NCBI GenBank assembly: GCA_030427405.1
Contig: JAUHXK010000008.1
Coordinates: 1-64,000 of the forward strand
Origin: Alphaproteobacteria bacterium
GTDB lineage: Bacteria > Pseudomonadota > Alphaproteobacteria > Rhodobacterales > Rhodobacteraceae
Direction of reading: 5' to 3'
Length of the DNA: 64,000 nt
The notes beneath the pieces are model-generated. The model ran no database searches, was not told the origin of the DNA, and saw nothing but the letters and a program-made list of their open reading frames with translations. A program made the position numbers and the translations under genes. Below are positions 25,717-34,203 of this stretch, piece by piece; the stretch's first letter is position 1; each line of letters starts with the position of its first letter.

Positions 25717-26712
25717 TCAGCGCAGCCACAGGCCCTTGGCCTTGATTGCCTTGCGGATCAACTGCTCGCGATGGGGCAGGTTGTTGCGGTCGAACATCTC
25801 TCGGATTCTGGCGCCCTTGCCCTGGAACACAAGGCGTTTCATCGGGTCATAGGTCTTGAGAACCTTTTTGAACTTGTTCGGTGCGGCAACCGTTTCCAGT
25901 ACCTCGACCACATGGTCGCTTTCGCGGGCATAAAGCAGGGGAAACAGCCGGTAATGGCAGCTGACCGATCCGTCCAGCAGGCCCTCGGGAAGGGCATCGC
26001 GTCCACCGCCAAGCGAATGGATGACCAGCGGCAACGCAACCTGATCCAGCCATGGGTCCAGCGCCTGATCGGTCAGGGCGGGTAGTTCTTCGTCTCGGAT
26101 CGCCTGGGCATAGGACAGAAAGCGTGCCCCGAACTGGCGGGGGCATTTGTAAAAGAAATACCCTGCGTTGAAATACAGGTAGCGCCGCCAGTAATTCAGC
26201 GGTTGCCCGGTATCCAGAGAGCTTTCGAAATCCAGAGAAAAACGGTCATAAAGGGCGCGCCAGATCGCATCCATATCCGGGCCGTACAGCGTGGGCTTGG
26301 GCCAGGTCCCCTCGGCTCGCAGCGACGCGCCGGGGCGGTCAAAATCAAAGGGCACATCCGCAAGTTCGCCCGTGATCAGCGTGTCGGTATCGAAAAAGAC
26401 GAAGGGCTCTCCTTCGGGCAGGGCCATCAGCGCTTCGATCTTGTTGCCATAGGGGTAGGCTTCGCCGAACACGCGGTTTTCGAACGGAAGGATTTCGACA
26501 TCCAGTTGCGACAGGGCCTTTAACACATCCGCATTGCGAATACCCGGATCCTGCCGCCATCGCGGTCCCGGTTCGGGCGTAGCCACGAACAGGCGGCCCT
26601 GAAATCCCGGCGCGCTGTGGCGCAACGAGGCGGCGAACAGAACCGCTTCGTATTGCAGTCGGTTATTCTGCCCCACGACGACAACGTTGAATTTCGGGGA
26701 ACTCGCCTGCAT
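25717..26712 (-). CDS. glycosyltransferase-like protein (GT-A fold)
   Basis: Encodes 331 residues. FVFFDTDTLITGEL (about 105-118) carries a DxD metal/nucleotide-sugar motif after an N-terminal VVVVGQNNRLQYEAVLFAASLR Rossmann-type segment. The C-terminus has basic helices (KKVLKTYDPMKRLVF). It probably transfers a sugar in the cytoplasm. It resembles the gene at 72-890 in motif style but is not an obvious duplicate. Confidence 0.6.
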   Translation of the reverse strand: MQASSPKFNVVVVGQNNRLQYEAVLFAASLRHSAPGFQGRLFVATPEPGPRWRQDPGIRNADVLKALSQLDVEILPFENRVFGEAYPYGNKIEALMALPEGEPFVFFDTDTLITGELADVPFDFDRPGASLRAEGTWPKPTLYGPDMDAIWRALYDRFSLDFESSLDTGQPLNYWRRYLYFNAGYFFYKCPRQFGARFLSYAQAIRDEELPALTDQALDPWLDQVALPLVIHSLGGGRDALPEGLLDGSVSCHYRLFPLLYARESDHVVEVLETVAAPNKFKKVLKTYDPMKRLVFQGKGARIREMFDRNNLPHREQLIRKAIKAKGLWLR

Positions 26713-26926
26713 TTTTTGCGCTTTCTGCCTTGGGCCGCTCGGATCTTTGCTTGCTTATAGCAATGGGTGGAGAGCGGTAAAACCCGCATCGCGACAGGGG
26801 CACGTGGCGGCGCGGAACCTCTGAAACTCCCTGTTTTCGTCCCGTCACTGCCCGTCAAACAGGCAAAACCTTGCAGATTTGGGCGCGATGGGTGTGAAAT
26901 TCAGCTTTTTTTGCCGATCTCGAAAT

Positions 26927-26942
26927 TTTACCAATTGATAAA
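26927..26942. promoter_or_regulatory. candidate degenerate RutR operator upstream of preT
   Basis: TTTACCAATTGATAAA matches the RutR consensus TTGACCAnnTGGTCAA at 11 of 14 defined positions and is centred about 64 bases before the preT ATG. The perfect site at 31297 shows that RutR-type recognition exists here. Confidence 0.45.
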
Positions 26943-26998
26943 AAATTTCTTTGTGGCAAGCTGAGCCCATAACAAACATATCTACAGGGAGTAGAGAG

Positions 26999-28333
26999 AT
27001 GGCACAGGGCCAGATGGCACCCGGTATCGTATCCGGGCGGCTTTCCAGCGATGAGCTGACCTCGAATTTCGCGGACCTGCATCCGCCATTGGCACCGCAC
27101 GAAGCCGCCGTTGCCGCGGATCGGTGCTATTTCTGTTACGACGCGCCCTGCGTTACGGCATGTCCGACGGATATCGATATTCCGCTGTTCATCCGGCAGA
27201 TACAGGCCGGTCAGCCCCAGGCTGCGGCGCAAACGATTTTCGATCAGAATATTCTGGGCGGCATGTGCGCGCGGGTCTGCCCGACGGAAACGCTGTGTGA
27301 AGAGGCCTGCGTAAGAGAGGCCGCAGAAGGCAAGCCGGTTCAGATCGGGCGGTTGCAGCGATACGCGACAGACACGGTCATGGCCACGGGTGAACATCCT
27401 TTCGAACGGGCCGCGCCCACGGGCAAAACGGTTGCCGTGATTGGGGCAGGGCCGGCCGGGCTGGCCTGCGCGCACCGTCTGGCAATGCTGGGTCATGATG
27501 TCGTGATACATGAATCGCGGCCCAAGCCGGGCGGTCTGAACGAATACGGGATCGCCGCGTATAAATCGACCAATGACTTCGCCCAGGCCGAGGTTGACTG
27601 GCTGTTGAAAATTGGCGGTATCTCGGTGGAAACCGGGTCGGTTCTGGGGGGCACGATATCCCTTGACGGGCTGACCGCGAATTATGACGCCGTTTTCCTT
27701 TCAATCGGGTTGGCCGGTGTCAATGCGCTGCGTGCGCAGGGCACCGACAAGGACGGTGTGCGGGATGCGGTGGACTTCATCGCCGAGGTGCGGCAGGCAG
27801 AGCAACTGGCGCATCTGCCAGTCGGGCGCAATGTCGTTGTCATCGGTGGCGGGATGACGGCGGTGGATGCCGCCGTGAAATCCAGGTTGCTGGGGGCTGA
27901 GCATGTCACCATCGCCTATCGCCGCGGCCGCGACGCAATGGGCGCCAGCCGGTACGAGCAAGACCTTGCCGCCTCGCATGGGGTGCGGATTCTGACCCAT
28001 GTACAGCCGGTGGCCGTACATGGCACTGGCGCGGCGGCCGAGATCGAACTGGAATACACCACCACCCAGGACGGCAAGCTTGCCGGAACCGGCGAAACGG
28101 TGCGGGTGCCCGCGGACCAGGTGCTGAAGGCCATCGGCCAGACCCTTGAAGGCGCGCCCGAGGGGCTTGCGCTGGACGGCAGCAAGATCGCCGTTACCGG
28201 GGCCGGGCGGACCACGCTGGACGGTGTCTGGGCCGGTGGTGACTGCGCCGCGGGGGGCGACGATCTGACGGTGACAGCCGTGGCCGAAGGTCGAGACGCG
28301 GCCATGGACATCCACGCAACGCTCGTTTCGTGA
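26999..28333 (+). CDS. preT: dihydropyrimidine dehydrogenase subunit PreT
   Basis: Encodes 444 residues. N-terminal cysteines C43, C46, C51, C55 and C90, C94, C100, C104 bind two [4Fe-4S] clusters; VIGAGPAGLAC (147-157) is the FAD site, and VVIGGGMTAVD later is the NAD(P)H site. It passes electrons from NAD(P)H to PreA for reduction of uracil and thymine. The ATG at 26999 has GGGAG upstream; the extension to 26951 is discounted. A candidate RutR site lies upstream. PreA is encoded two genes downstream, separated by a methyltransferase. Confidence 0.95.
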   Translation: MAQGQMAPGIVSGRLSSDELTSNFADLHPPLAPHEAAVAADRCYFCYDAPCVTACPTDIDIPLFIRQIQAGQPQAAAQTIFDQNILGGMCARVCPTETLCEEACVREAAEGKPVQIGRLQRYATDTVMATGEHPFERAAPTGKTVAVIGAGPAGLACAHRLAMLGHDVVIHESRPKPGGLNEYGIAAYKSTNDFAQAEVDWLLKIGGISVETGSVLGGTISLDGLTANYDAVFLSIGLAGVNALRAQGTDKDGVRDAVDFIAEVRQAEQLAHLPVGRNVVVIGGGMTAVDAAVKSRLLGAEHVTIAYRRGRDAMGASRYEQDLAASHGVRILTHVQPVAVHGTGAAAEIELEYTTTQDGKLAGTGETVRVPADQVLKAIGQTLEGAPEGLALDGSKIAVTGAGRTTLDGVWAGGDCAAGGDDLTVTAVAEGRDAAMDIHATLVS

Positions 28334-28379
28334 TAGGATGGGGTATTCACCCCATTCTATGCGCTGCTGAGGTATCGTC

Positions 28380-29216
28380 ATGTCCCAGATCGAACAAGCT
28401 GTTGCTCAACATTATACAACCGGCGCCCTGACCGAGCGCGTCCGCGCGGCGCTTGAGGCCAGCGGCATAGACCCTGATGCGGCCACCGTTGCTGACCTCA
28501 AGGCCGGGGACGAGTTTCACACCGGCGGGGTGCAGGCCACGGACAACCTGTTCGCGCAGTTGTCGCTTACCCACGCGACGCGTGTGCTGGATGTTGGCTG
28601 CGGCATCGGCGGGACATCGCGCTATATCGTTGATCGGTACGATGCGACGGTTACAGGGGTCGACCTGACGCCGGAATTTGTCGAAACGGCAAAGACGCTG
28701 AGCGAACTCGTCGGCCATTCCGGCAAGACCCGCTTTGTGGTCGGAAGCGCCCTGAACATGCCGGTCGCGGACGCGGGGTTCGACCTGGCGGTCATGTTTC
28801 ATGTTGGTATGAACATCGAAGACAAGGCCGGGCTGTTTGCCGAGGTGTCGCGGGCGCTGGCAACCGGTGGCACCTTTGCCCTGTTCGACGTGATGGGCGG
28901 GGCCGTGGCAGAGCCGCTGGCGTTCCCGCTGCCGTGGTCGACCATCGCCGAGACATCCTTTGTTGACCCGCCCGAGGTCTATGTCGAGGCTGCAAATGCT
29001 GCGGGGTTGGAGTTGATCACCCGGACCAACCGCACGGATTTTGCACTCGCGTTCTTTGAACAAGCCTTTGCGCGCATGGCCGAAAGTGGTCCGCCCGCGC
29101 TGGGTATCCACCTGATGATGGGCGAGACCGCGCCCGAGAAGTTCCAGAACTATGTAACAAACCTGAAGGCCGGGCGGATATGCCCGACCGAAATGATATT
29201 CAAAAAATCCGGCTGA
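28380..29216 (+). CDS. SAM-dependent methyltransferase between preT and preA
   Basis: Encodes 278 residues. The class I fold is clear: motif I VLDVGCGIGG at 69-78, an acidic GVDLTPEFVETA motif II, and FDLAVMFHVGMNIEDKAGLF as motif IV/post-IV. The style is that of Methyltransf_11 proteins acting on small molecules (sarcosine or glycine N-methyltransferase-like). Its position between the two subunits of one enzyme suggests a function tied to pyrimidine reduction or its product beta-alanine; this is inference. It starts 46 bases after preT and ends 18 bases before preA. Confidence 0.8.
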   Translation: MSQIEQAVAQHYTTGALTERVRAALEASGIDPDAATVADLKAGDEFHTGGVQATDNLFAQLSLTHATRVLDVGCGIGGTSRYIVDRYDATVTGVDLTPEFVETAKTLSELVGHSGKTRFVVGSALNMPVADAGFDLAVMFHVGMNIEDKAGLFAEVSRALATGGTFALFDVMGGAVAEPLAFPLPWSTIAETSFVDPPEVYVEAANAAGLELITRTNRTDFALAFFEQAFARMAESGPPALGIHLMMGETAPEKFQNYVTNLKAGRICPTEMIFKKSG

Positions 29217-29234
29217 GCCGGGAAGGGAGAAGCC

Positions 29235-30539
29235 ATGGCCGATCTGACGACAAACTTTCTGGGCATTTCCAGCCCCAACCCCTATTGGCTGGCCTCGGCG
29301 CCGCCCACGGACAAGGAATACAACGTTCGCCGTGCGTTCGAAGCAGGGTGGGGCGGTGTCGTCTGGAAAACGCTGGGGTCCGAGGGACCTCCGGTCGTGA
29401 ATGTGAACGGGCCGCGCTATGGCGCGATCTATGGCGCGGATCGGCGGCTGCTGGGGTTGAATAATATCGAGCTGATCACGGACCGACCGCTCGAGGTTAA
29501 CCTCGAAGAAATGGCACGGGTCAAGGCCGACTATCCCGACCGCGCGCTAATCGCCTCGATCATGGTCCCGTGCGAGGAAGCGGCGTGGAAAGCGATCCTC
29601 CCGCGGGTGGCCGAAACAGGAGCCGACGGGATCGAGCTCAATTTCGGCTGCCCGCATGGGATGAGCGAACGCGGGATGGGGGCTGCCGTAGGGCAGGTGC
29701 CGGAATATATCGAAATGGTCACGCGGTGGTGCAAGACCTATTATGATCGCCCGGTCATCGTGAAGCTGACGCCCAATATCACCGATATTCGCAAACCGGC
29801 CGAGGCGGCAAGGAACGGCGGCGCGGATGCGGTATCGCTGATCAATACGATCAACTCGATCACCAGCGTCAACCTGGACACGTTCAGCCCCGAACCCTCG
29901 ATCGATGGCAAAGGCAGCCATGGCGGCTATTGCGGTCCTGCGGTCAAGCCGATTGCCTTGTCGATGGTCTCGGAAATCGCGCGGGCCGAGGCCACGCATG
30001 GCCTGCCGATTTCCGGTATCGGCGGCGTGACCACCTGGCGAGACGCGGCCGAGTTCATCTCGCTTGGGTGCGGAACGGTGCAGGTTTGCACCGCCGCGAT
30101 GACCTATGGTTTCAAGATCATCGACGAATTGACCGCAGGCCTGTCGGAATGGATGGATGAAAAAGGGTATTCCAGCATAGATCAGGTGATCGGCCGGGCC
30201 GTACCCAACGTCACCGACTGGCAATACCTGAACCTGAACTATGTGGCCAAGGCCAAGATCGACCAGGATCAGTGCATCAAATGCGGTCGTTGCTATGCCG
30301 CGTGCGAAGATACCAGTCACCAGGCGATCTCAATGTCGGATGACCGGGTTTTCGAGGTCAAGGATGACGAATGCGTGGCCTGTAACCTGTGCGTCGATGT
30401 CTGCCCGGTCGAGGGCTGTATCTCGATGGAGCCGATGGCCGCCGGAACCGTAGACCCCCGTACCGGCAAAGAGGTTGATCCAGCCTATGCCAATTGGACG
30501 ACGCACCCAAACAACCCCATGACCAAAGCCGCCGAGTGA
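29235..30539 (+). CDS. preA: dihydropyrimidine dehydrogenase subunit PreA
   Basis: Encodes 434 residues. The FMN-binding dihydroorotate-dehydrogenase-like barrel (about 5-325) holds the active-site segment LNFGCPHGMSERGMG, with Cys139 in the position of the catalytic cysteine of mammalian DPD; the preceding residue is Gly where mammalian DPD has Ser. Two C-terminal [4Fe-4S] motifs (CIKCGRCYAAC, CVACNLCVDVC) accept electrons from PreT. It reduces uracil or thymine to the 5,6-dihydro form. A GAAGG ribosome site precedes the ATG. Confidence 0.95.
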   Translation: MADLTTNFLGISSPNPYWLASAPPTDKEYNVRRAFEAGWGGVVWKTLGSEGPPVVNVNGPRYGAIYGADRRLLGLNNIELITDRPLEVNLEEMARVKADYPDRALIASIMVPCEEAAWKAILPRVAETGADGIELNFGCPHGMSERGMGAAVGQVPEYIEMVTRWCKTYYDRPVIVKLTPNITDIRKPAEAARNGGADAVSLINTINSITSVNLDTFSPEPSIDGKGSHGGYCGPAVKPIALSMVSEIARAEATHGLPISGIGGVTTWRDAAEFISLGCGTVQVCTAAMTYGFKIIDELTAGLSEWMDEKGYSSIDQVIGRAVPNVTDWQYLNLNYVAKAKIDQDQCIKCGRCYAACEDTSHQAISMSDDRVFEVKDDECVACNLCVDVCPVEGCISMEPMAAGTVDPRTGKEVDPAYANWTTHPNNPMTKAAE

Positions 30540-30559
30540 CCTGAGGGTCAAGATAGTGG

Positions 30560-30586
30560 AAAGGGGCCGTTTTGCGGCCCCTTTTT
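30560..30586. terminator. bidirectional terminator between preA and rutR
   Basis: 10-bp stem AAAGGGGCCG / CGGCCCCTTT with a TTTTG loop, flanked by T's on the plus side (CCCCTTTTTC). It lies 20 bases after preA and touches the stop of the convergent rutR, so it can serve both. Confidence 0.9.
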
Positions 30587-31209
30587 CATGGCGTCAGAAG
30601 TTTGCGGTACAGCGTGTCCAGAAAGGGCGCGGCGCCTTCGAACGGGTCTTCGTCGCCCAGGATGGCCCGGACCTGAATGTCGAAATCCGCGTAGTGCTGC
30701 GTCAGCGCCCAGACTGAGAAAATCAGGTGGTAAGGGTGCAGGCGAGCGATCTTTCCCTGATCCATCCAGCCGGTAAGAACCGCCGTCTTTTCGTCCACCA
30801 AAGCCTTGAGGTCATTGGACAGCGCGTCATGAATACGCGGCGCACCCTGTACCAGCTCATTTGCAAACAGGCGGCTTTCGCGCGGCAATTCGCGGCTCAT
30901 CTGCAGTTTGCGCCCGATATAGGACAGCATCTCTTCCATCGGGTCGCCATCGGCATCCAGGTCATGCAGCGGTGCCAGCCAGACATCCAGCAGCCCCGAC
31001 AGCAACGCAGTGTGAATCGCGTTCTTTGACGGGAAATAATACAGAAGGTTGGGCTTGCTCAGGCCCGCTTCGGCGGCAATCTGGTCCACCGTTGCCCCGC
31101 GAAACCCATGTGCGGAAAAAACATTCAGCGCGGCGTCGAGAATCGCTGCGCGGTTTTTCTTTTGGATACGGGTGGGGGCGCGGTCTTTGGGCATTCGTGA
31201 ATGTCTCAT
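30586..31209 (-). CDS. rutR: TetR-family pyrimidine regulator RutR
   Basis: Encodes 207 residues. The N-terminal TetR helix-turn-helix (about 12-58: ILDAALNVFSAHGFRGATVDQIAAEAG, LSKPNLLYYFPSKNA) and the C-terminal ligand domain follow E. coli RutR closely, including LDVWLAPL and LIFSVWALTQHYADF. RutR binds uracil or thymine and then leaves the operator TTGACCAnnTGGTCAA; a perfect copy lies between this gene and the divergent hydrolase operon. The start may be the ATG at 31209 or that at 31194. It probably represses its own gene as well. Confidence 0.92.
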   Translation of the reverse strand: MRHSRMPKDRAPTRIQKKNRAAILDAALNVFSAHGFRGATVDQIAAEAGLSKPNLLYYFPSKNAIHTALLSGLLDVWLAPLHDLDADGDPMEEMLSYIGRKLQMSRELPRESRLFANELVQGAPRIHDALSNDLKALVDEKTAVLTGWMDQGKIARLHPYHLIFSVWALTQHYADFDIQVRAILGDEDPFEGAAPFLDTLYRKLLTP

Positions 31210-31296
31210 TTTCAGCCAGCTCGGCACCGATTATGCCGAAAAATCGGGCGACACCATGCAATTTCTTGACTGATGCCAGACCCGTGATAGCGTGAG

Positions 31297-31314
31297 TTTG
31301 ACCATATGGTCAAA
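31297..31314. promoter_or_regulatory. perfect RutR operator
   Basis: TTTGACCATATGGTCAAA is an 18-base perfect palindrome containing the complete RutR consensus. It lies 47 bases upstream of the hydrolase ATG and 88 bases upstream of the rutR start, placed to control both divergent units. Confidence 0.92.
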
Positions 31315-31360
31315 TCAAGACACCAATAGCGAGCCAAATCGCAAGCAACAGGGGAAAGAC

Positions 31361-32611
31361 ATGGCAGCTCCGGCGCAGAATCTCAGGATCAATGGCGACA
31401 GGCTGTGGGACAGCCTGATGGAGATGGCCAAGATCGGCCCCGGTGTCGCGGGCGGCAACAACCGGCAGACCCTGACCGACGCCGATGCTGAAGGGCGCGC
31501 CCTGTTCCAAAAATGGTGCGAGGATGCGGGCTGTACCATGGGTGTTGACCAGATGGGCAACATGTTCGCCCGCCGCGACGGGACAGACCCCGAAGCGTTG
31601 CCGGTCTATGTGGGGTCGCACCTGGATACGCAGCCGACCGGCGGCAAGTATGACGGTGTTCTGGGGGTTCTGGGCGGGTTGGAACTGATCCGCACGCTGA
31701 ACGATCTGGGCATCAGGACCAGGCACCCCATCGTTGCCACCAACTGGACCAATGAAGAGGGCACGCGTTATGCGCCGGCCATGTTGGCCTCGGGGGTGTT
31801 TGCAGGGGTTCACACGCAAGACTGGGCCTATGACCGCGAAGACGCCGACGGCAAGAGTTTCGGCGAGGAACTGGCCCGCATCGGCTGGCGCGGCGATGAA
31901 GAGGTGGGCGCGCGCAAGATGCACGCGTTCTTTGAACTGCATATCGAGCAGGGGCCGATCCTGGAGGCCGAAGAGAAGGATATTGGCGTTGTCACCCATG
32001 GCCAGGGATTGAGTTGGACGCAGATCACGGTGACAGGCAAGGATGCCCATACAGGGTCCACGCCGATGCCGATGCGCAAGAATGCCGGGCTGGCCATGGC
32101 GCGCATCCTGGAAAAGGTTGACGAGATCGCCTGGTCCCATGCGCCGCATGCCGTCGGTGCTGCAGGGCATATCGATGTTTACCCGAATTCGCGCAATGTT
32201 ATCCCGGGCAAGGTGGTCTTTACGGTCGATTTCCGGTCGCCCGAACTGGATGTGATTACGGATATGGAGAACCGCCTGCGCGTGGCTGCCGAAGACATCG
32301 TCGATGAAATGGGCTTGCAGATCGCATTTGAAAAAGTAGGCGGTTTCGACCCTGTGAAGTTCGATGAGGGCTGCGTTTCGGCGGTTCGAAACGCAGCGGA
32401 ACGGCTGGGGTATTCGCATACGGATATCATCTCGGGCGCGGGGCATGACGCGTGCTGGATCAACCGCGTGGCACCGACCGCAATGATCATGTGCCCCTGT
32501 GTGGACGGGCTGAGCCACAACGAGGCGGAAGAGATCAGCAAGGAGTGGGCCGCGGCGGGGGCCGATGTCCTGTTGCACGCGGTCGTCGAGACAGCCGGGA
32601 TCGTGGAATAG
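31361..32611 (+). CDS. beta-ureidopropionase / N-carbamoyl-amino-acid hydrolase (M20 family)
   Basis: Encodes 416 residues. Metal ligands are visible in VGSHLDTQPTGGKYDGVLG (His and bridging Asp), NEEGTRYAP (Glu) and HIEQGP (His); a late GAGHDACW supplies the last ligand. The architecture is that of zinc/manganese-dependent hydantoinase-pathway amidohydrolases (AtzC/HyuC group). Between a dihydropyrimidinase gene and rutR, the natural reaction is N-carbamoyl-beta-alanine to beta-alanine, CO2 and ammonia. The ATG at 31361 has AGGGGAA upstream; the frame extends to 31292 but would cover the operator. Confidence 0.92.
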   Translation: MAAPAQNLRINGDRLWDSLMEMAKIGPGVAGGNNRQTLTDADAEGRALFQKWCEDAGCTMGVDQMGNMFARRDGTDPEALPVYVGSHLDTQPTGGKYDGVLGVLGGLELIRTLNDLGIRTRHPIVATNWTNEEGTRYAPAMLASGVFAGVHTQDWAYDREDADGKSFGEELARIGWRGDEEVGARKMHAFFELHIEQGPILEAEEKDIGVVTHGQGLSWTQITVTGKDAHTGSTPMPMRKNAGLAMARILEKVDEIAWSHAPHAVGAAGHIDVYPNSRNVIPGKVVFTVDFRSPELDVITDMENRLRVAAEDIVDEMGLQIAFEKVGGFDPVKFDEGCVSAVRNAAERLGYSHTDIISGAGHDACWINRVAPTAMIMCPCVDGLSHNEAEEISKEWAAAGADVLLHAVVETAGIVE

Positions 32612-32644
32612 GGGGCGCTGCCCCCGTCGCCCGTTTCGGGCGAC
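32611..32644. other. tandem hairpins between the hydrolase and hydantoinase genes
   Basis: GGGGGC / GCCCCC (stem 32611-32616 with 32620-32625) overlaps the hydrolase stop codon, and GTCGCCCG / CGGCGAC-type stem (32626-32633 with 32637-32644) follows at once. There is no T-tract. The element may tune mRNA stability inside the operon. Confidence 0.6.
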
Positions 32645-32649
32645 TCCCC

Positions 32650-32662
32650 CGGGATATTTCTG
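32650..32662 (+). repeat. intergenic motif CGGGATATTTCTG, copy 1
   Basis: The 13-mer follows the tandem hairpins, 44 bases before the hydantoinase start. An identical copy lies at 38368-38380. From memory, CGGGATATTT-type motifs recur in intergenic regions of Rhodobacteraceae genomes. Confidence 0.5.
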
Positions 32663-32705
32663 GCCAGATGAAGCAGGCGGCGCAGGCCGCATGAGGGAGT
32701 TGAAA

Positions 32706-34160
32706 ATGAGTACTGTGATCAAGAACGGGACCATTGTGACCGCGGATCTGACCTATCGCGCGGATGTGAAGGTCGAAGGCGGCGTGATTGTCGAAATCGG
32801 CCCTGACCTGACGGCGGACAAGGTGCTGGACGCGTCCGGATGCTATGTGATGCCGGGCGGTATCGACCCGCACACCCACCTGGAAATGCCGTTCATGGGC
32901 ACGTATTCCAGTGATGATTTTGAAAGCGGGACGCGGGCCGGTCTGGCGGGCGGGACGACGATGGTGGTCGATTTCGCGTTGCCGAACCCCGGCGAAAGCC
33001 TGTTGGACGCGTTGAAGCGCTGGGACAACAAGTCGACGCGGGCCAATTGCGATTATTCCTTTCACATGGCCGTCACCTGGTGGGGCGAGCAGGTGTTTGA
33101 CGACATGAAAACCGTGGTCGAGCAGCGCGGCATCAACACTTTCAAGCATTTCATGGCCTACAAGGGCGCGCTGATGGTCAATGACGACGAGATGTATGCC
33201 TCGTTTCAGCGCCTTGCAGAACTGGGCGGGATTGCCATGGTCCATGCCGAAAACGGTGACGTTGTCGCCGAACTGTCGGCCAAGCTTTTGGCCGAGGGCA
33301 ATGTCGGGCCCGAAGCGCATGCGTATTCGCGCCCGCCACAGGTCGAGGGTGAGGCCACGAACCGCGCGATCATGATTGCTGATATGGCAGGTGTACCGCT
33401 TTATGTCGTGCACACATCATGTGAAGACTCGCACGAGGCCATCCGGCGGGCCAGGATGCAGGGCAAGCGGGTCTGGGGCGAGCCGTTGATCCAGCACCTG
33501 ACGCTGGACGACAGCGAATATGCGCATCCCGATTGGGACCATGCCGCGCGGCGGGTCATGAGCCCGCCGTTCCGCAACAAACAGCACCAGGACAGCCTGT
33601 GGGCCGGGTTGCAATCAGGGTCGCTGAGTGTTGTGGCGACCGACCACTGCGCCTTTACCACCGACCAGAAACGCTTTGGGGTTGGGGATTTTACAAAGAT
33701 CCCCAACGGAACCGGAGGGTTGGAGGACCGGATGCCCATGTTGTGGACGCAAGGTGTCAATACCGGGCGCCTGACGCCCAATGAATTTGTCGCGGTGACG
33801 TCGACGAATATCGCCAAGATACTGAACTGTTATCCCAAAAAGGGTGCGGTTCTTGTAGGCGCGGATGCGGATCTTGTTGTCTGGGACCCTGAGAAAACCA
33901 AGACGATACAGGCATCGACGCAGCAATCGGCGATCGATTACAACGTGTTTGAGGGCAAGCAGGTCAAAGGGCTTCCGCGGTATACGCTGACCCGTGGCCA
34001 GGTCGCGGTCGATGACGGCGAGATCAAGTCACAGGAAGGTCATGGGCAGTTCGTCGCGCGCGAGGCAAATACCACCGTAAACAAGGCCCTGAGCACCTGG
34101 AAGGAACTGACCGCACCGCGGCCGGTGGAACGATCCGGGATACCAGCTACGGGGGTCTGA
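32706..34160 (+). CDS. hydA: dihydropyrimidinase (D-hydantoinase)
   Basis: Encodes 484 residues of the cyclic amidohydrolase family. GGIDPHTHLEMPF supplies the first metal histidines, FKHFMAYKG the carboxylated lysine (about residue 150), HAENGD and VVHTSCEDS further ligands, and VVATDHCAF the catalytic Asp. It opens dihydrouracil or dihydrothymine to N-carbamoyl-beta-amino acids. The ATG at 32706 follows AGGGAG; the in-frame extension to 32565 overlaps the hydrolase gene. It precedes the ABC importer genes by 43 bases. Confidence 0.95.
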   Translation: MSTVIKNGTIVTADLTYRADVKVEGGVIVEIGPDLTADKVLDASGCYVMPGGIDPHTHLEMPFMGTYSSDDFESGTRAGLAGGTTMVVDFALPNPGESLLDALKRWDNKSTRANCDYSFHMAVTWWGEQVFDDMKTVVEQRGINTFKHFMAYKGALMVNDDEMYASFQRLAELGGIAMVHAENGDVVAELSAKLLAEGNVGPEAHAYSRPPQVEGEATNRAIMIADMAGVPLYVVHTSCEDSHEAIRRARMQGKRVWGEPLIQHLTLDDSEYAHPDWDHAARRVMSPPFRNKQHQDSLWAGLQSGSLSVVATDHCAFTTDQKRFGVGDFTKIPNGTGGLEDRMPMLWTQGVNTGRLTPNEFVAVTSTNIAKILNCYPKKGAVLVGADADLVVWDPEKTKTIQASTQQSAIDYNVFEGKQVKGLPRYTLTRGQVAVDDGEIKSQEGHGQFVAREANTTVNKALSTWKELTAPRPVERSGIPATGV

Positions 34161-34203
34161 TCCGATTGGATCCCCTAAAGCCAACTCTTTTCAAGGCGAT
34201 GGA

